Shown: positions 43,374 to 54,178 of the stretch, piece after piece | How positions within the stretch are numbered: the first letter of the stretch is position 1 | Layout: each line of letters begins with the position of its first letter | Source: Orobanche coerulescens | Taxonomy: Eukaryota > Streptophyta > Magnoliopsida > Lamiales > Orobanchaceae | Length of the DNA: 64,000 nt | Direction of reading: 5' to 3' | Assembly: GCA_033398695.1 (NCBI GenBank) | Contig: CM065811.1 | Span: 115,429,501-115,493,500, forward strand | Position numbers and translations under genes: made by a program | Notes under the pieces: generated by a model | What the model saw: only the letters and a program-made list of their open reading frames with translations | What the model was told of the DNA's origin: nothing | The model's database searches: none

Positions 43374-44066
43374 TTGGCAAAACGCCATGTAACCAAGTCC
43401 AGTAATGCTAATGAAAATACTACTACTTCCTCTTACTTGACTGAGTGTTCTGATTTATGGCATTGTAGATTAGGTCATGTGAATCTAAATGCTATAAAAA
43501 GATTAGTAAACTTAGATTTACTAAAATTAAATGAAGTCAATACTCAAAACAAATGTGAGGTTTGTGTTGAAGCAAAAATGACGAAACTTCCATTTCATTC
43601 GGTAAAACGAAACACACAACCCCTTGAATTAATTCACACAGATGTGTGTAATTTAAAGTTTGTGCAAACTGGAGGTGGTAAGAAGTATTTTATCACTTTT
43701 ATAGATGACTGCACAAGATATTGTTATCTTTATCTTTTGAGAAGTAAAAATGAGGCTATTGAAGCTTTTAAGAACTTCAAGAATGAAGCCGAGAATCAAT
43801 TAGGCTGTCGTATTAAGATGGTTCGAAGCGATAGAGGTGGCGAATATGTAGCCCCGTTTGAGGAATTATGCAAAGAAAGTGGTATAATTCATCAAACAAT
43901 AGCTCCATATGCACCACAATCTAATGGCGTTGCTGAACGTAAGAATCGAACACTTAAAGATATGATGAATGCCTTATTGATTAGTTCAGGGTTGCCCCAG
44001 AACATGTGGGGAAGGCATCTGATTGACAGCCAACTATATATTGAACAAGATTCCACGCAAAGGTAA
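43374..44066 (+). CDS. Integrase core of copia element J
   Basis: 230 open residues in a different frame from gag. It contains the GAG-pre-integrase zinc module (H30, H35, C61, C64 in LWHCRLGH and CEVCVEAK) and the catalytic core with the copia triad: D90 in IHTDVC, D153 in RSDRGGEY and E188 in GVAERKNRT. The frame is lost near residue 212, after NMWG, where a one-base shift moves the sequence into the next frame (44023 onward). Catalytic residues are all kept. Confidence 0.9.
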   Translation: MAKRHVTKSSNANENTTTSSYLTECSDLWHCRLGHVNLNAIKRLVNLDLLKLNEVNTQNKCEVCVEAKMTKLPFHSVKRNTQPLELIHTDVCNLKFVQTGGGKKYFITFIDDCTRYCYLYLLRSKNEAIEAFKNFKNEAENQLGCRIKMVRSDRGGEYVAPFEELCKESGIIHQTIAPYAPQSNGVAERKNRTLKDMMNALLISSGLPQNMWGRHLIDSQLYIEQDSTQR

Positions 44067-44421
44067 GGATATTACCCCTTATGAGTTGTGGAAAGGTAGA
44101 AAACCTTCATACAAATATCTCAAAGTGTGGGGGTGTTTGGCTAAGGTTGAAGTACCTCTACCTAAACAAGTCAAAATCGGACCTAAGACGGTCGATTGTA
44201 TCTTTATTGGGTATGCACTGAACAGTAGTGCCTATCGGTTTGTTATCCACAAGTCAGAAGTTCCTGAAATGACTGTGGGAACAACAATTGAATCAAGGAA
44301 TGTTGTATTCTTTGAAAACATATATCCTTGTAAGGATAATGATAAAGTTGAGAACAATTCTAGCAATAGAGTTGAAGATGAAGGAACAAGTTCAAAACCT
44401 GTGGATGTAGATCAAAAGTGA
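44023..44421 (+). pseudogene. Integrase C-terminal part of J
   Basis: 132 residues resuming at [13 protein letters not shown] with TPYELWKGRKPSYKYLKVWG, the conserved C-terminal block of copia integrases, then GPKTVDCIFIGYA and ESRNVVFFEN. It ends with an acidic/Ser linker and TGA at 44419. It continues in the same frame as the RT that follows, so the stop marks another lesion in the polyprotein. Confidence 0.85.
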
Positions 44422-46071
44422 CGTAAGCGATCGAGATCTAATCTGGAAGATGTAGAACCGAGACGTGGTAGTAGGGTTAGGACACCAAAGACATTTAGAC
44501 CTGACTATATAGCATTCATGTTGGATGAAGAACCAACGTCGATCAAAGTAGCTTATGCTAGACCAGACGGGTTGCTCTGGAAAGAAGCTGTTCAGAGTGA
44601 AATTGACTCAATTTTACAAAACCAAACTTGAGTTTTGGTTGATTTACCTAAAGGTTGTAAGCCCTTAGGATGAAAATGGATCCGTAAAAGAAAGTACTAG
44701 GCTGATGGGTTAATTGACAAGTATAAAGCTCGTTTAGTAGTCAAAGGTTTCAAGTAGAAGGAAGGGTACGATTTTTTCGATACCTATTCACCTGTAATGA
44801 GAATTATATCTATTTGAGTGCTTCTCGCTATTGCTGCTTTGCACGATCTTGAGATTCATGAAATGGATGTTAAGACTGCTTTTCTGAACGGTGATTTGGA
44901 TGAAGAGATCTATATGGAACAACCTGAAGAGTTTGTAGTACCTGAACAAGATAAAAAGGTATGAAAACTGGTTAAGTCTCTATATGGATTGAAACAAGCT
45001 CCACTACAGTGGCACTTGAAATTTGATAATGTAATGTTATCAAATGGTTTTAAAATAAATGAGTGTGATAAATGTGTTTATATTAAGAACACTAATAACG
45101 GTTATGTTATTGTGTGTCTTTATATAGATGACATGTTAATCATGGGTAACAATATACAAGTGATTAACGATACTAAGAACATGTTAAAAAGAAATTTTGA
45201 CATGAAAGACATGGGGCTAGCCGATGTGATTCTTGGAATGAAAATTTTGAGAAAATCAGATGGAATCATCTTGACACAATCTCACTATGCCAAGAAAGTT
45301 CTCAAGAAGTTTAATGCTTTTGATAGCTTACCGGCTAAGACCCCAATAGATTTAAATGATCACTTGAGCAAAAATCGAGGGGAGCCCGTTGCACAAGAAG
45401 AATATGCACGAGTCATTGGGTGTTTAATGTATCTTACAAACTGCACTCGACCCGATTTAGCTTGCGTTGTGAACAAATTGAGTCATTACACGAGCAATCC
45501 AAGCAAAGAGCATTGGAAAGCTCTCGTCAGAGTTTTGAGATAATTAAAGTATACTCAAAACCTTGGGTTACACTATTCGAGATACCCCCCGGTACTTGAA
45601 TGGTACTGTGATGCGAATTGGATATCCGATACGAAAAGTTCATTTTCTACAAGTGGTTACGTGTTTACCATTGGGGGTGGAACTGCCTCGTGGAAGTCTG
45701 CGAAACAAATGTGTATAGCCCGATCCACCATGGAATCGGAATTCATAGCTTTGGACAAAGCGGGTGAAGAAGCCGGATGGCTCAGAAACTTTCTAGAAGA
45801 TATTCCATGTTGGTCCAAGCCAGTGCCTGCAGTGATAATTCACTATGATAGCCAACCTGCTATTGGTAGGGAGAGAAGTAACGTGTATAACGGAAAGTCT
45901 TGGCATATTCATCGACGCCATAATACCGTGAGATATTTGATCAAAAGTGGAGTTATCTCTATTGACTATGTGAGGTCACTAGATAATCTAGTGGATCCGC
46001 TAACCAAAGGGTTAAACCGTGATCAAATGAATAAATTGCTAGAGGGAATGCGTTTAAAATCCATAAATTGA
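44422..46071 (+). pseudogene. Reverse transcriptase and RNase H of J, several nonsense codons
   Basis: One reading frame runs from 44023 to 46071. RT begins near WKEAVQSEIDSI; KARLVVKGF, MDVKTAFLNGDLDEEIYMEQPEEF, SLYGLKQAP and the catalytic box YIDDMLI are all readable. RNase H follows with [33 protein letters not shown] and the C-terminal DPLTKGL. In-frame stops occur near 44629, 44672, 44698, 44756, 44815, 44962 and 45541. By comparison with usual copia wording several fit Trp TGG to TGA, Gln CAG to TAG and Arg CGA to TGA. No frameshift is needed in this 1.6-kb stretch. Confidence 0.88.
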
Positions 46072-46612
46072 GAATTATCATAGTGGTAACCCAACCAAGA
46101 TGACTGGAGATCCCAAGAACTTGGTTCAATGGGAGAACTAAGCTATGAGAGTTCGTGTGAAACACTCATCGAAGTTTATTCCCTATAGAGCAATTGAGTG
46201 TTGAAAGCTTTCCTAGTGGTGAGGATAAGTCTATGACTTTTAATGATTCCTAAAGACCTCGAGGAGGTTGAGTATGGCAAGATACTCGGTAAAGAATCAC
46301 CTATATAAGTGAGAAGTGGGGCCGCTTCATGAAATACACTTATGAATCCAAAGGGGTGTCCAAGGCCCGCAAAGGACACAAAACGTGAGAACGGATCAGG
46401 TTGAGGTGTTCAAGTGTTAGCACCATTATCTCGGTGCACGCCGTGGGGGAATAGTTCAAAGCATCAAGCCACTAATCCGCCTGTATACCCGATGATGTTA
46501 ACTATGGAAGGTTCAAAGTCACGAACTACCTATCCTTATACTTTAACGCCTCTTGAGGACTGAGCTTGAGTCTGCATATTGCATTTGGGCTATTTTCACT
46601 CATGTGGGAGAT
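46072..46612 (+). other. 3' untranslated part of J with polypurine tract
   Basis: 541 bp between the end of pol and the 3' LTR, without coding support. It ends in GTGGGAGAT directly before TGTTGG, the usual copia polypurine tract. Confidence 0.75.
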
Positions 46613-47867
46613 TGTTGGAATCGTTAATGATTTTAGTTTTATTTTGTAAAATTAAATATCAAAGGATCGATCTACGTTCCGAGTAGATGATCGTGGTAAA
46701 TTCACTTTCTCTAAACCGATTCCCGGTGAGTGAGAAATAGTGAATTAAAGTTTGTTACTTAATTGTGAATTAATAAGGGATGGAATCCCACATTGAATAA
46801 TGAACCATCATTATTCTAGTATATAACGAGTTACCTTTATGCATGTAATAATTAATGGCACATGTGTATGGGCTTAAAGCCCACACGCGCGCACACGCGC
46901 GCGCCGCCGCCGCCCGCCCCGCCTCGGCCTCGGCCGCGAGCCGCGTGCCGTGGACCGTGGACCTTGGCCTTGGCCTTGGTCTTGATCTTGATCTTCATCT
47001 TGGACTTAGACTTGGATCTTGGCAATTGGTCTTTGGGTTGGTCTTTGGGCCTATTCGTGGGTTTGGCCGTGAGCTAGGCCTTGGGCTAGCTTAAAGAATT
47101 TTTTGGACAAGCTCAACAACGTAGTTGGGCTCGTATGTGCACATAAGGATGTCCAGGTACATCCGTCAAATGGTTAAGGAGCTGATTATAGTCCAGGTGC
47201 ATCCGGACTGTTCAAACTCAGCCAACAACGGGCAGTAACCTCCCAGGTGTTATGAGGAGGTGTTAAGACTGCCTGTTCAAATTCAAAACGGGCAGTAACC
47301 ACTGCCTTGAATTGTGTAACTCCTGTGTTCAATACAGGCATGAATGCCTGCATGCCTTAAGGGTTGTGTTTAAAACCCCCTGCAGGTGAGATGGCCTATA
47401 AATAGGCATGCATCCCTCTGCATCAGTACATGCAATTTTTGAACTCAGTATAAACATACAGTTTTCATCATTCTCTGCATATCATAAGTCGGAGCTTTGT
47501 CCTCACCTCTTCCAGTTCGTCGGAGCTCTCCAGTTTACGGTGTTGCTACCGTAGAGATGTAAAGTCATTGACCTTTGGGGACGAAGCACCAATCCGTGAA
47601 CACTACCGGGGCGTTTCTCGTCTTGCGGGCAGAAGGCATCTTCAGGCGACTTCTACCACAGTCTAGTTTCGTTTATTGTTTTTTGTTGTTTCGATTATCT
47701 TCTTGTATTTCTAATTTGTTTCTGGTTAGTGCAAATTCAGTTTCGTTTTTCATTGTATTTTTAATTCCACCTCGAGTCCTGTATTTTCAGTTTTCGAGTT
47801 GTAATTGTAGTTTCCAGTTGTAATTTAATTTCCGCCCAGCAAGTTTGTAACACAGATTTATACAACA
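46613..47867 (+). mobile_element. 3' LTR of copia element J (1255 bp)
   Basis: Starts TGTTGGAATCG and ends TATACAACA, followed by the 5-bp duplication ATTTT. It retains a GC-rich block with (CG/CA)n at 46880-46925, an imperfect CTTGG/CTTGAT repeat (46955-47030) and an intact TATAAATA box at 47397. It differs from the 5' LTR by deletions and a modest number of substitutions. Confidence 0.94.
47397..47404 (+). promoter_or_regulatory. TATA box in 3' LTR of J
   Basis: TATAAATA in the context GGCCTATAAATAGGC. The corresponding bases of the 5' LTR (41345-41352) read TGTAAATA, so the copy that should drive the element has lost the box. Confidence 0.6.
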
Positions 47868-48139
47868 ATTTTTCTTCTCAATTTAGGGATATTTTTGTAC
47901 TAACAATTATACATTTATGTTTAATATTTTTCTTCCTAATGCCTATTTGTATGTAGGAGTACAATCTCTACTTATTTTAAGAAAATCCAACAAAATATGA
48001 AACGAGCAGGAAAACTGCAATGAAAATAAAATACGAAACATTAATCACCACCAAATAACGAAATAAACTACAATAAAATGCAAGGCCAGATGGACCTTTG
48101 TTAATTCTCTCTATATTATTTGTGAAATCAATTTGATAA
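47868..48139. other. AT-rich spacer
   Basis: 272 bp of AT-rich sequence after the target duplication of J. Nothing recognised. Confidence 0.45.
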
Positions 48140-49515
48140 ATGTAAAAAAACTATAATCGTACTGTGATGTCCGTCTTTGAGCCATCTTGATTGATCATAT
48201 ATTATATGTGATTTGGTATGTCCGATGATTTGCGATTGGTTGTTCATATGTCCCAAGGTTATGTTTGACAGTTATGTTTGTTTCATTGAGATCTGTTGTG
48301 TGTGATTCGTTTAATATATTGAGATATATTAACATGTATATTTGACCCTGTGGTTGGGCAAATATGTGTTGTTTGTATTTTAGGTTGAGGAAAGGCCAAG
48401 ACATGGAAGAGCATTGTGACGGTGAAGAGTTTTAAGGATACTAGTTCGGGTGCCGAGTCTTTATGTCTCAAGTTATTTTTGAAATGTGTATCTTATTTCT
48501 GCTGTATTGTATTTCTCTTCAATTGTATTATTTTGGGTACACTCCATATTCATCTATACTATATAATACTTATCCTCCTTAATTTAATGTGGAAGGGGGA
48601 TTTAATTGTAACTTTTAATTGTAAATATATGAAGAGACTATTTTAATTGTAACTTTTAATGTAAATAAACTAATTTAAATAGAAAAGTTATGATAAACAT
48701 CACAATGAAAATGCACATTCTAATACACAAGGTGATTAAAATGAACTTTTAAATGATAGTATAAATTTTAGCTATGAAATCTTAGATACAATCGGTGCAT
48801 CGCACGGGTTGAATAAACCAAAAACAACCCTAGAGCAACATACGGGTTAGTAAAGCCTCATTTCATATAACTAATTACGTAGACTAAAATAAAAGGACAA
48901 TGACAATAAAAAAAACATATAAACTTGTCTAAAAGGCATTTAAATTCTGCTATCTGCTCATTCAACCGTCTGCCCCAACATTACTTACAAAACACGTGCA
49001 CCTTCTAATACACAAGGTGATTAAAATAAACTTTTAAATGATAGTATAAATTACAAGATGATTAAATTTTAGCTATGAAATCTTAGATACAATTGGTGCA
49101 TCGCACGGGTTGAATAAACTAAAAACAACCCCGGAGCAACATACGGGTTAGTAAAGCCTCATTTCATATAACTAATTACATAGACTAAAATAAAAGGACA
49201 ATAACAATAAAAAAAAATATATAAACTTCTCTAAAAGGCATTTAAATTCTTCCATCTGCTCATTCAACCGTCTGCCCCAACATTACGTACAAAACACATA
49301 GATATTCAATCAAAGACCGTGCATCGCACGGGTTGGATAATGCCTCGTATGGTTTATGTTTGTATTTTGGACCATGTGTATTGAGGCAATTTATAGCCGT
49401 ATGATGTACAACTCTCCGCATTGTAGTATCGGGTAGTTAATGTGTTGTACTGGCTGGGTGGGTTCCAGTGTGGGATCCACAACACTGTAATGACCGTCTT
49501 TTTTGGGGTGTTACA
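48140..49515 (+). mobile_element. Old, interrupted chromovirus LTR (3' part)
   Basis: The right edge TTTGGGGTGTTACA at 49515, with CTGGGTGGGTTCCAGTGTGGG before it, matches the LTR end of F (53560-53622). The left part (48380-48480) matches F near 53255-53345, including TTTTAGGT before a GCCAAGACATGG block and GATACTAG. Between them lies a foreign block (48553-49340). The palindrome array and LTR start are not present. Much more diverged than A, B or F. Confidence 0.6.
48553..49340. mobile_element. Helitron-like repeat with three terminal hairpins
   Basis: Begins TCTATACTATATAATAC after an A, a common start of plant non-autonomous Helitrons. Contains three copies of the hairpin CCGTGCATCGCACGG or near variants (48793-48807, 49093-49107, 49317-49331), the last one perfect. 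The blocks 48705-49000 and 49001-49310 are a direct duplication of about 300 bp. A CTAG occurs 22 bp after the first hairpin but no clean CTRR-T end is seen. Class assignment is tentative. Confidence 0.45.
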
Positions 49516-49621
49516 TGCACAGGAGGCTTGTTTATTAAAATCAAAGTCGTACATAGTAGTGGTGATTTTAACTAAACACTTCAAGTTGTAGTTCACACAT
49601 TTGATACATTTTGACTTCTTA
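49516..49621. other. Short spacer
   Basis: 106 bp; ends with the TTA target duplication of the next element. Nothing recognised. Confidence 0.4.
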
Positions 49622-50413
49622 GGGCCCGTTTGGGGTGGTTGCGAGTTTCTGATTTTTGGTTTTAAAAGTCAATTTCAAAACCAAAACTTATTTGGGTAAA
49701 ATGGTGCTGAATTGGTTTTTCCATTATTTTCGAAACAGTTTTCCATCAAAACACAAAATCAAAAAAAGAGATTTTCTAATTTCAGTTTTGCTTTAACACT
49801 AACACATCATCACAAACCATCACTTCAACAACCACTGACCACCACTCCGACCACTACCGACCACCACTCTGCTACCACCGACCATCACTCCGGTCACCAC
49901 CTGCCACCCCTCTGGACACCACCGATCACTACTCTAACCACCGTCAACTACCACTTTGACCATCGCTGACCACCATTTCGACCACTGACAACCACTCTGA
50001 CCACCGTTCACCACCACCAACCACCATTTCGGCTACCACCCACTATCACTCCGACCACCGTCAACTACCACTTTAACCAAGGACCACCACCGATGGCCGA
50101 TTTCCGACCACTGCCGACCATCACTCTGACAACCTCTCAGACCATCGCCAACCACCTCTATAAGCACCACTCTGGAGATCGCTAACCACCACTCCGACCA
50201 CCGTCAACTACTACTTTGATCACCACCGACCACCGTCAACTTTCACTTTGATACCACTTTTATGTTCATATTTTAAACTATAGTTTTAATTTTTAAAAAT
50301 TTCTTAACTCAAAACTCAATCGGATTTTGGTTTCTGAAAATTTTAAAACTCAAAACAGAAACTGGTTTTAGTTTTTGAAAATTTCAAAACAGAAAACCAC
50401 CTCAAACAGGGCC
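49622..50413. mobile_element. Harbinger/Tourist-like element, 792 bp
   Basis: Ends GGGCCCGTTTGGGGTGGTT at the left and GGCCCTGTTTGAGGTGGTT inward from the right, flanked by TTA on both sides (49619-49621, 50414-50416). Three-base TTA/TWA duplications and this terminus fit PIF/Harbinger MITEs. Inner subterminal parts are complementary (TTTTGGTTTTAAAA-like against CTCAAAACAG). The centre is a long ACCACC-type repeat. No transposase. Confidence 0.78.
49795..50275. repeat. Imprecise ACCACC-rich tandem array
   Basis: About 480 bp built from GACCACCACTCCGACCACCG-like units of roughly 18-24 bp with frequent CAACTACCACTTTGA variants. It is the core of the Harbinger-like element. The frames across it (His/Thr/Pro-rich) are composition effects, not genes. 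Confidence 0.8.
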
Positions 50414-50416
50414 TTA

Positions 50417-51320
50417 GCTTGGCAATTCACACGGATTGGATGTAGATTGTCTTGAACTTTGGTCAACAATAATAAAAATAAAAAATACCCTTGAAACTTT
50501 AAATTAAATTAAATTAGAAGGACAATTAATTTTCAAAAAAAAATTACGAGGATCTCCTACGAACCTACGGCTGATCAGTTTTTCCGGTAGGGCTATTGGT
50601 TGCCGGAGGACCTCTGACGATCGTCCATAACTTTTTTGTACGCGGCTGCCAGTCTGCTTTCAGGCGGAGCCGACCACTATTTTAATGCCATGCCACCGGC
50701 CTATTTTCCGGCGGACCTTCAGCGACCGGTCATTTTCTTTTTAAACGCCAGGCTGGTGGCCTGCTTTTCGGTGGGCCATCTCCGGCGGCCGGCCAACTTT
50801 TTTTTGTTCCTTTTTTTTAGTTGCTAAAATTATTCTTCGTCACTACAAATCATATTATTATATAACTATTAATTTTATAATTAAAATTTAACTCCAAATC
50901 AAGTTAACTATATATAATATCCATCACCTAAGTACGAAATCCAACAAAAATATCGAATAAAATGAAATTATTTTAGAATTCAAAAAATCATAACTAATAA
51001 TTATAGAAATCATAACATAATAGGTACAAATATTTTAATATTAAATTTTGTTTTTGTTTTTGTCTTGCTACATAAAATTGAAAACAAAAAATCTAAATAA
51101 ATTCTAAAAGAATTGAAAAGTGGTAACAAAAATAAATTCCATAAAAATTTAAGGGGCCCTATCTTTTTTTAGTACCAAATCATAAAAGTAATAAGTTATA
51201 TATCCTCATTCATAAGAGTATAAGTTTTTGATACCAAAATATCTTAAAAGACATTATACACTTAAGTCGATATAGAAACAAAAAAGAAATAGTGAAGTAA
51301 TAAAACAAGGAACGACCCAC
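50417..51320. other. Unassigned 900-bp stretch with GC-rich patch
   Basis: AT-rich overall except for a GC-rich patch at 50555-50805, which looks like a decayed tandem repeat of about 60 bp. Units near 50687 and 50747 share GCCA, GGCCT, TTTTC(C/G)G(C/G)(C/T)GG and a following T-run. The 63-codon open frame across it (50636-50827) is probably a by-product. The stretch ends with CCCAC (51316-51320), the left target duplication of F. Confidence 0.5.
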
Positions 51321-51569
51321 TGTAATACCCGGTTATGAATTCATTTATTATCATTCAGTAATCGTCACTCAGTAACCTTCACTCTTGAATAATCATTCAT
51401 CATTCATTTCCATTCGACTGTATTTGATCGTGATTGGTAGTTTTGTATTGGAAGTATTGTTTACTGCGTGTTATTGGACTTACCATACTCATGCAAGTTA
51501 TGTATGTCGGATCATTCATCATTTGTATCGTGAAGACAGAGTTGACATATTATTTGTAGTTCCGGCAGC

Positions 51570-51965
51570 TAGTTACGACCGTAACTTATTTTGTATTACG
51601 GCCATAATATACGTTCGTGATTTTGTATTTTTTAGCCGAAGACGAGATACGGCCGTAAGAAGGGGTAGGCTACGACCGCAACATGCGTATGTTGGTTTAA
51701 GGACATTTTTGACGGAGCTAACTTACGGTCGTAAGTGCTACAGGATACGACCGTAAAAAATATTTTTGGTGTTCTGGGTGTTATCAACGAAGGGGAGTTA
51801 CGACCATAAAGATAGTCTTGTTACGGCCGTAAGTCGAGAAGTTTGGACAGGATAGTTTTTCGACGAGGCGTAGTTACGCCCGTAAGGTAATTTGGTTACG
51901 GCCGTAAGGCCGTTGACTTGGATTGGTTATGGCCATAAGATAGAAGAGTTACGGCCGTAACTTTG
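51570..51965. repeat. ACGGCCGT palindrome array in 5' LTR of F
   Basis: About a dozen copies of TTACGGCCGTAA in various states: intact (51822, 51895, 51951), with one CG lost (TTACGACCGTAA, TTACGGTCGTAA) or with both (TTATGGCCATAA-type). The same sites in the 3' LTR (59100-59495) have decayed differently. Confidence 0.88.
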
Positions 51966-52169
51966 TGCTGTATTTAAAGATTTGGACGGGTCTTTTGCCT
52001 TCATTTACTTCATTTCTTCACTTGGTTCCGAGAGGGAGGTTCTTGAGAGAGATTTTTCATCATCCAAACACTTGTGTGTTCGTGTTCTAATCACTTATTT
52101 TCGATTATGGAGCTTGGGAAGGTCGATTAAACACGAGTTCGACGGATCGAAGAGTTTGGATCTTCAAAG

Positions 52170-53268
52170 GTATTTTCTTCAAAACCTTAGATTTCGATTT
52201 TGAGATGGACTATGATGTTTTGGGTGTTGTAATCATGATATATGAAGAGTTATACATATGATTATGAGTGTCTACAAACTATCTTTGGATTACTGAGGAA
52301 TTGTTCAATAAAACTTTGAATGTGGGTTTTGGAATTGGGGGTTTCGATTAGATGTCATTGAAATCTTGATTTGTGTATTCCTTTTGGATTATTGTTTGTA
52401 TTGAGGATGTTTTTTTGTATGGAATCGCTCATTGGAGGCTTGATATCGATATAATTGAGTTTGGTTGTAAACAAGTGAATATTGTTTACAACATGTTTGT
52501 TAAAATACCCCCAATAAGTTCGGGTTTGTTGTACCGGCTTCTTGAGTTGGTTATGATCATATTTGATACATTTATTAAGCGAGTTATTGGTAATTATGTT
52601 ATTCAAGGTTGTTCGAGCGACTGATAATTCCATTAGGTACGTTTGTTTGAAGAAGGACATTTCATCACTGGATTTAAGGCAAGTAAATTCTTGCTCGGTT
52701 AAAAGGATAATCATTCCTTTCGTTGTTGTTCATTCATACATAAAATTCACTCATAGTATATCAATCTTGTTGCGGCTTGCAATTATCAAACTAATCTTTT
52801 AATTCACGAGGAACGACGGTTCCAATCATTTCATTTCAGCTATCACTCATTGCGTTATTAATTTACCACGGTGAGTCATTCTTGACCCTTGTCGGATTTC
52901 TATTCATTATCATTTAGTGTGGTCGCTTTTGTTCTTGTGACCTTCCGGGATCGTATTGCGTTCTGGGTAGTCTACGTTTGGAATTTTTAGTCGGGCACAC
53001 TATGGTCATGTGTATATGCGGATTTCCAGACACATTGGACTGTGCACACGGTAACGTGCCTCCGTGAGACTAATTAGGCCAAGTGTGTGCGTATATGCAC
53101 TTTCTGAACACTCAGCTACTTGTGCACTTGCACGTCCCACCTCGAGCGTACTATGACGCCCCTCTTTCAGCCCTCATTTCATAATTAAGTCATGTGATTA
53201 TTGAATTTGTTCAACTCTTGAGGATTGTTGTTTTGTGTAACTGACACCGTTGGGGATGTTGTTTTTAG
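52170..53268 (+). other. Candidate leader intron in 5' LTR of F
   Basis: Donor CTTCAAAG|GTATTTTC and acceptor GTTGTTTTTAG|GTCATGG (1099 bp). Corresponding 3' LTR positions are 59699 and 60779. Downstream of the acceptor comes ATGGCAAGGCAAAGGCAC, conserved in A and B. Confidence 0.5.
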
Positions 53269-53626
53269 GTCATGGCAAGGCAAAGGCACGAGAAGAGAAT
53301 GTTGATGGCGAGGAGTCCCAGTGATACTAGTAGGGGGCCCCAGTCCTTTCAGTTATTCATGTTTTCTTCATATGTATTTTCCACTGCAGTTTCCGTTTGG
53401 ATTTTCATTTCATTCAGTATTGTATATTTCATATTCATATGAGATATTTGTATTTTGTATTCCTGGATTTATTGTACTTGAAACTCCTCATCGGAGTAAT
53501 TGGTAATATAATGTGGTTCGGTACTACAGTTATATTATTTAAATCATTATTTTTCATTTGCCTGGTGTGTCCTAGTTGGGGGTCCACGGCACTGTAATAG
53601 TCGCCTAGTTTGGGGTGTTACAGAGT

Positions 53627-53638
53627 TGGTATCAAAGC
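53627..53638 (+). other. Primer binding site of F
   Basis: TGGTATCAAAGC, one mismatch to the complement of the initiator Met tRNA 3' end, four bases after the LTR. Confidence 0.88.
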
Positions 53639-54178
53639 GTGGTTTTGAATACTACCCTTCCGAGTCATGTCTCATTGAAATCATCATTCATCAGACTAGT
53701 ATCACTGGACTTTCGCGTCACGTGTGACCTGTGCAAGCGCCAAGGCCCTCAGACCAAAAGAACGGTATGATTTCTGACGCCATGGTATAATTTATAGAAA
53801 TAAGAATCACTCATTCATCATTCATTAGTCAACAATCCTCATTCATCATTTTCTTTTGGGATCGTGTCGATCATGTCAACTCATTAATCACTCAGTCAAT
53901 CTAATTATTCAGTTATTGATCTCGTGGATCGTATTAGCAATCTTGTTAACTCGTTCAAGATAATCATTTCAGGAATTTCATCAAATAATCATGTCACCTC
54001 AGTTGATCTTTCATCTGACCTTATCATATCCCGGCATAACGTCGACGACCATTTTACTGCATTATTGATGCGTTCATTGTGTTAGGGCGTGTATGCTCAT
54101 TATTATCGTTTCATAATGTAATCATAATGCGTTATTCATGCGATATCTATAATTATCATGTGACTTTCCTACTTAATT
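53639..54178 (+). other. Untranslated leader of F
   Basis: Leader rich in TCATTCATCA-like words, the reverse counterpart of the leaders of A and B. No coding support. Confidence 0.7.

Larger units (their letters stand above)
51321..53622 (+). mobile_element. 5' LTR of F (2302 bp)
   Basis: TGTAATACCCGG to GGGGTGTTACA. Palindrome array 51570-51965, TATA-like TATTTAAAG near 51973, candidate intron 52170-53268. Compared with the 3' LTR it differs by scattered substitutions and several short indels, including a 30-bp class difference near 52910-52960. Confidence 0.95.

Noticed and set aside
46855..47094. Two overlapping Ala/Leu-rich frames in the J 3' LTR
   Set aside because: They arise from GC-rich and CTTGG simple repeats in the LTR; the 5' LTR lacks much of the segment.
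49712..49969. 85-codon His/Thr/Pro-rich open frame
   Set aside because: It is a product of the ACCACC-type tandem array inside a Harbinger-like element, with no conserved domain.
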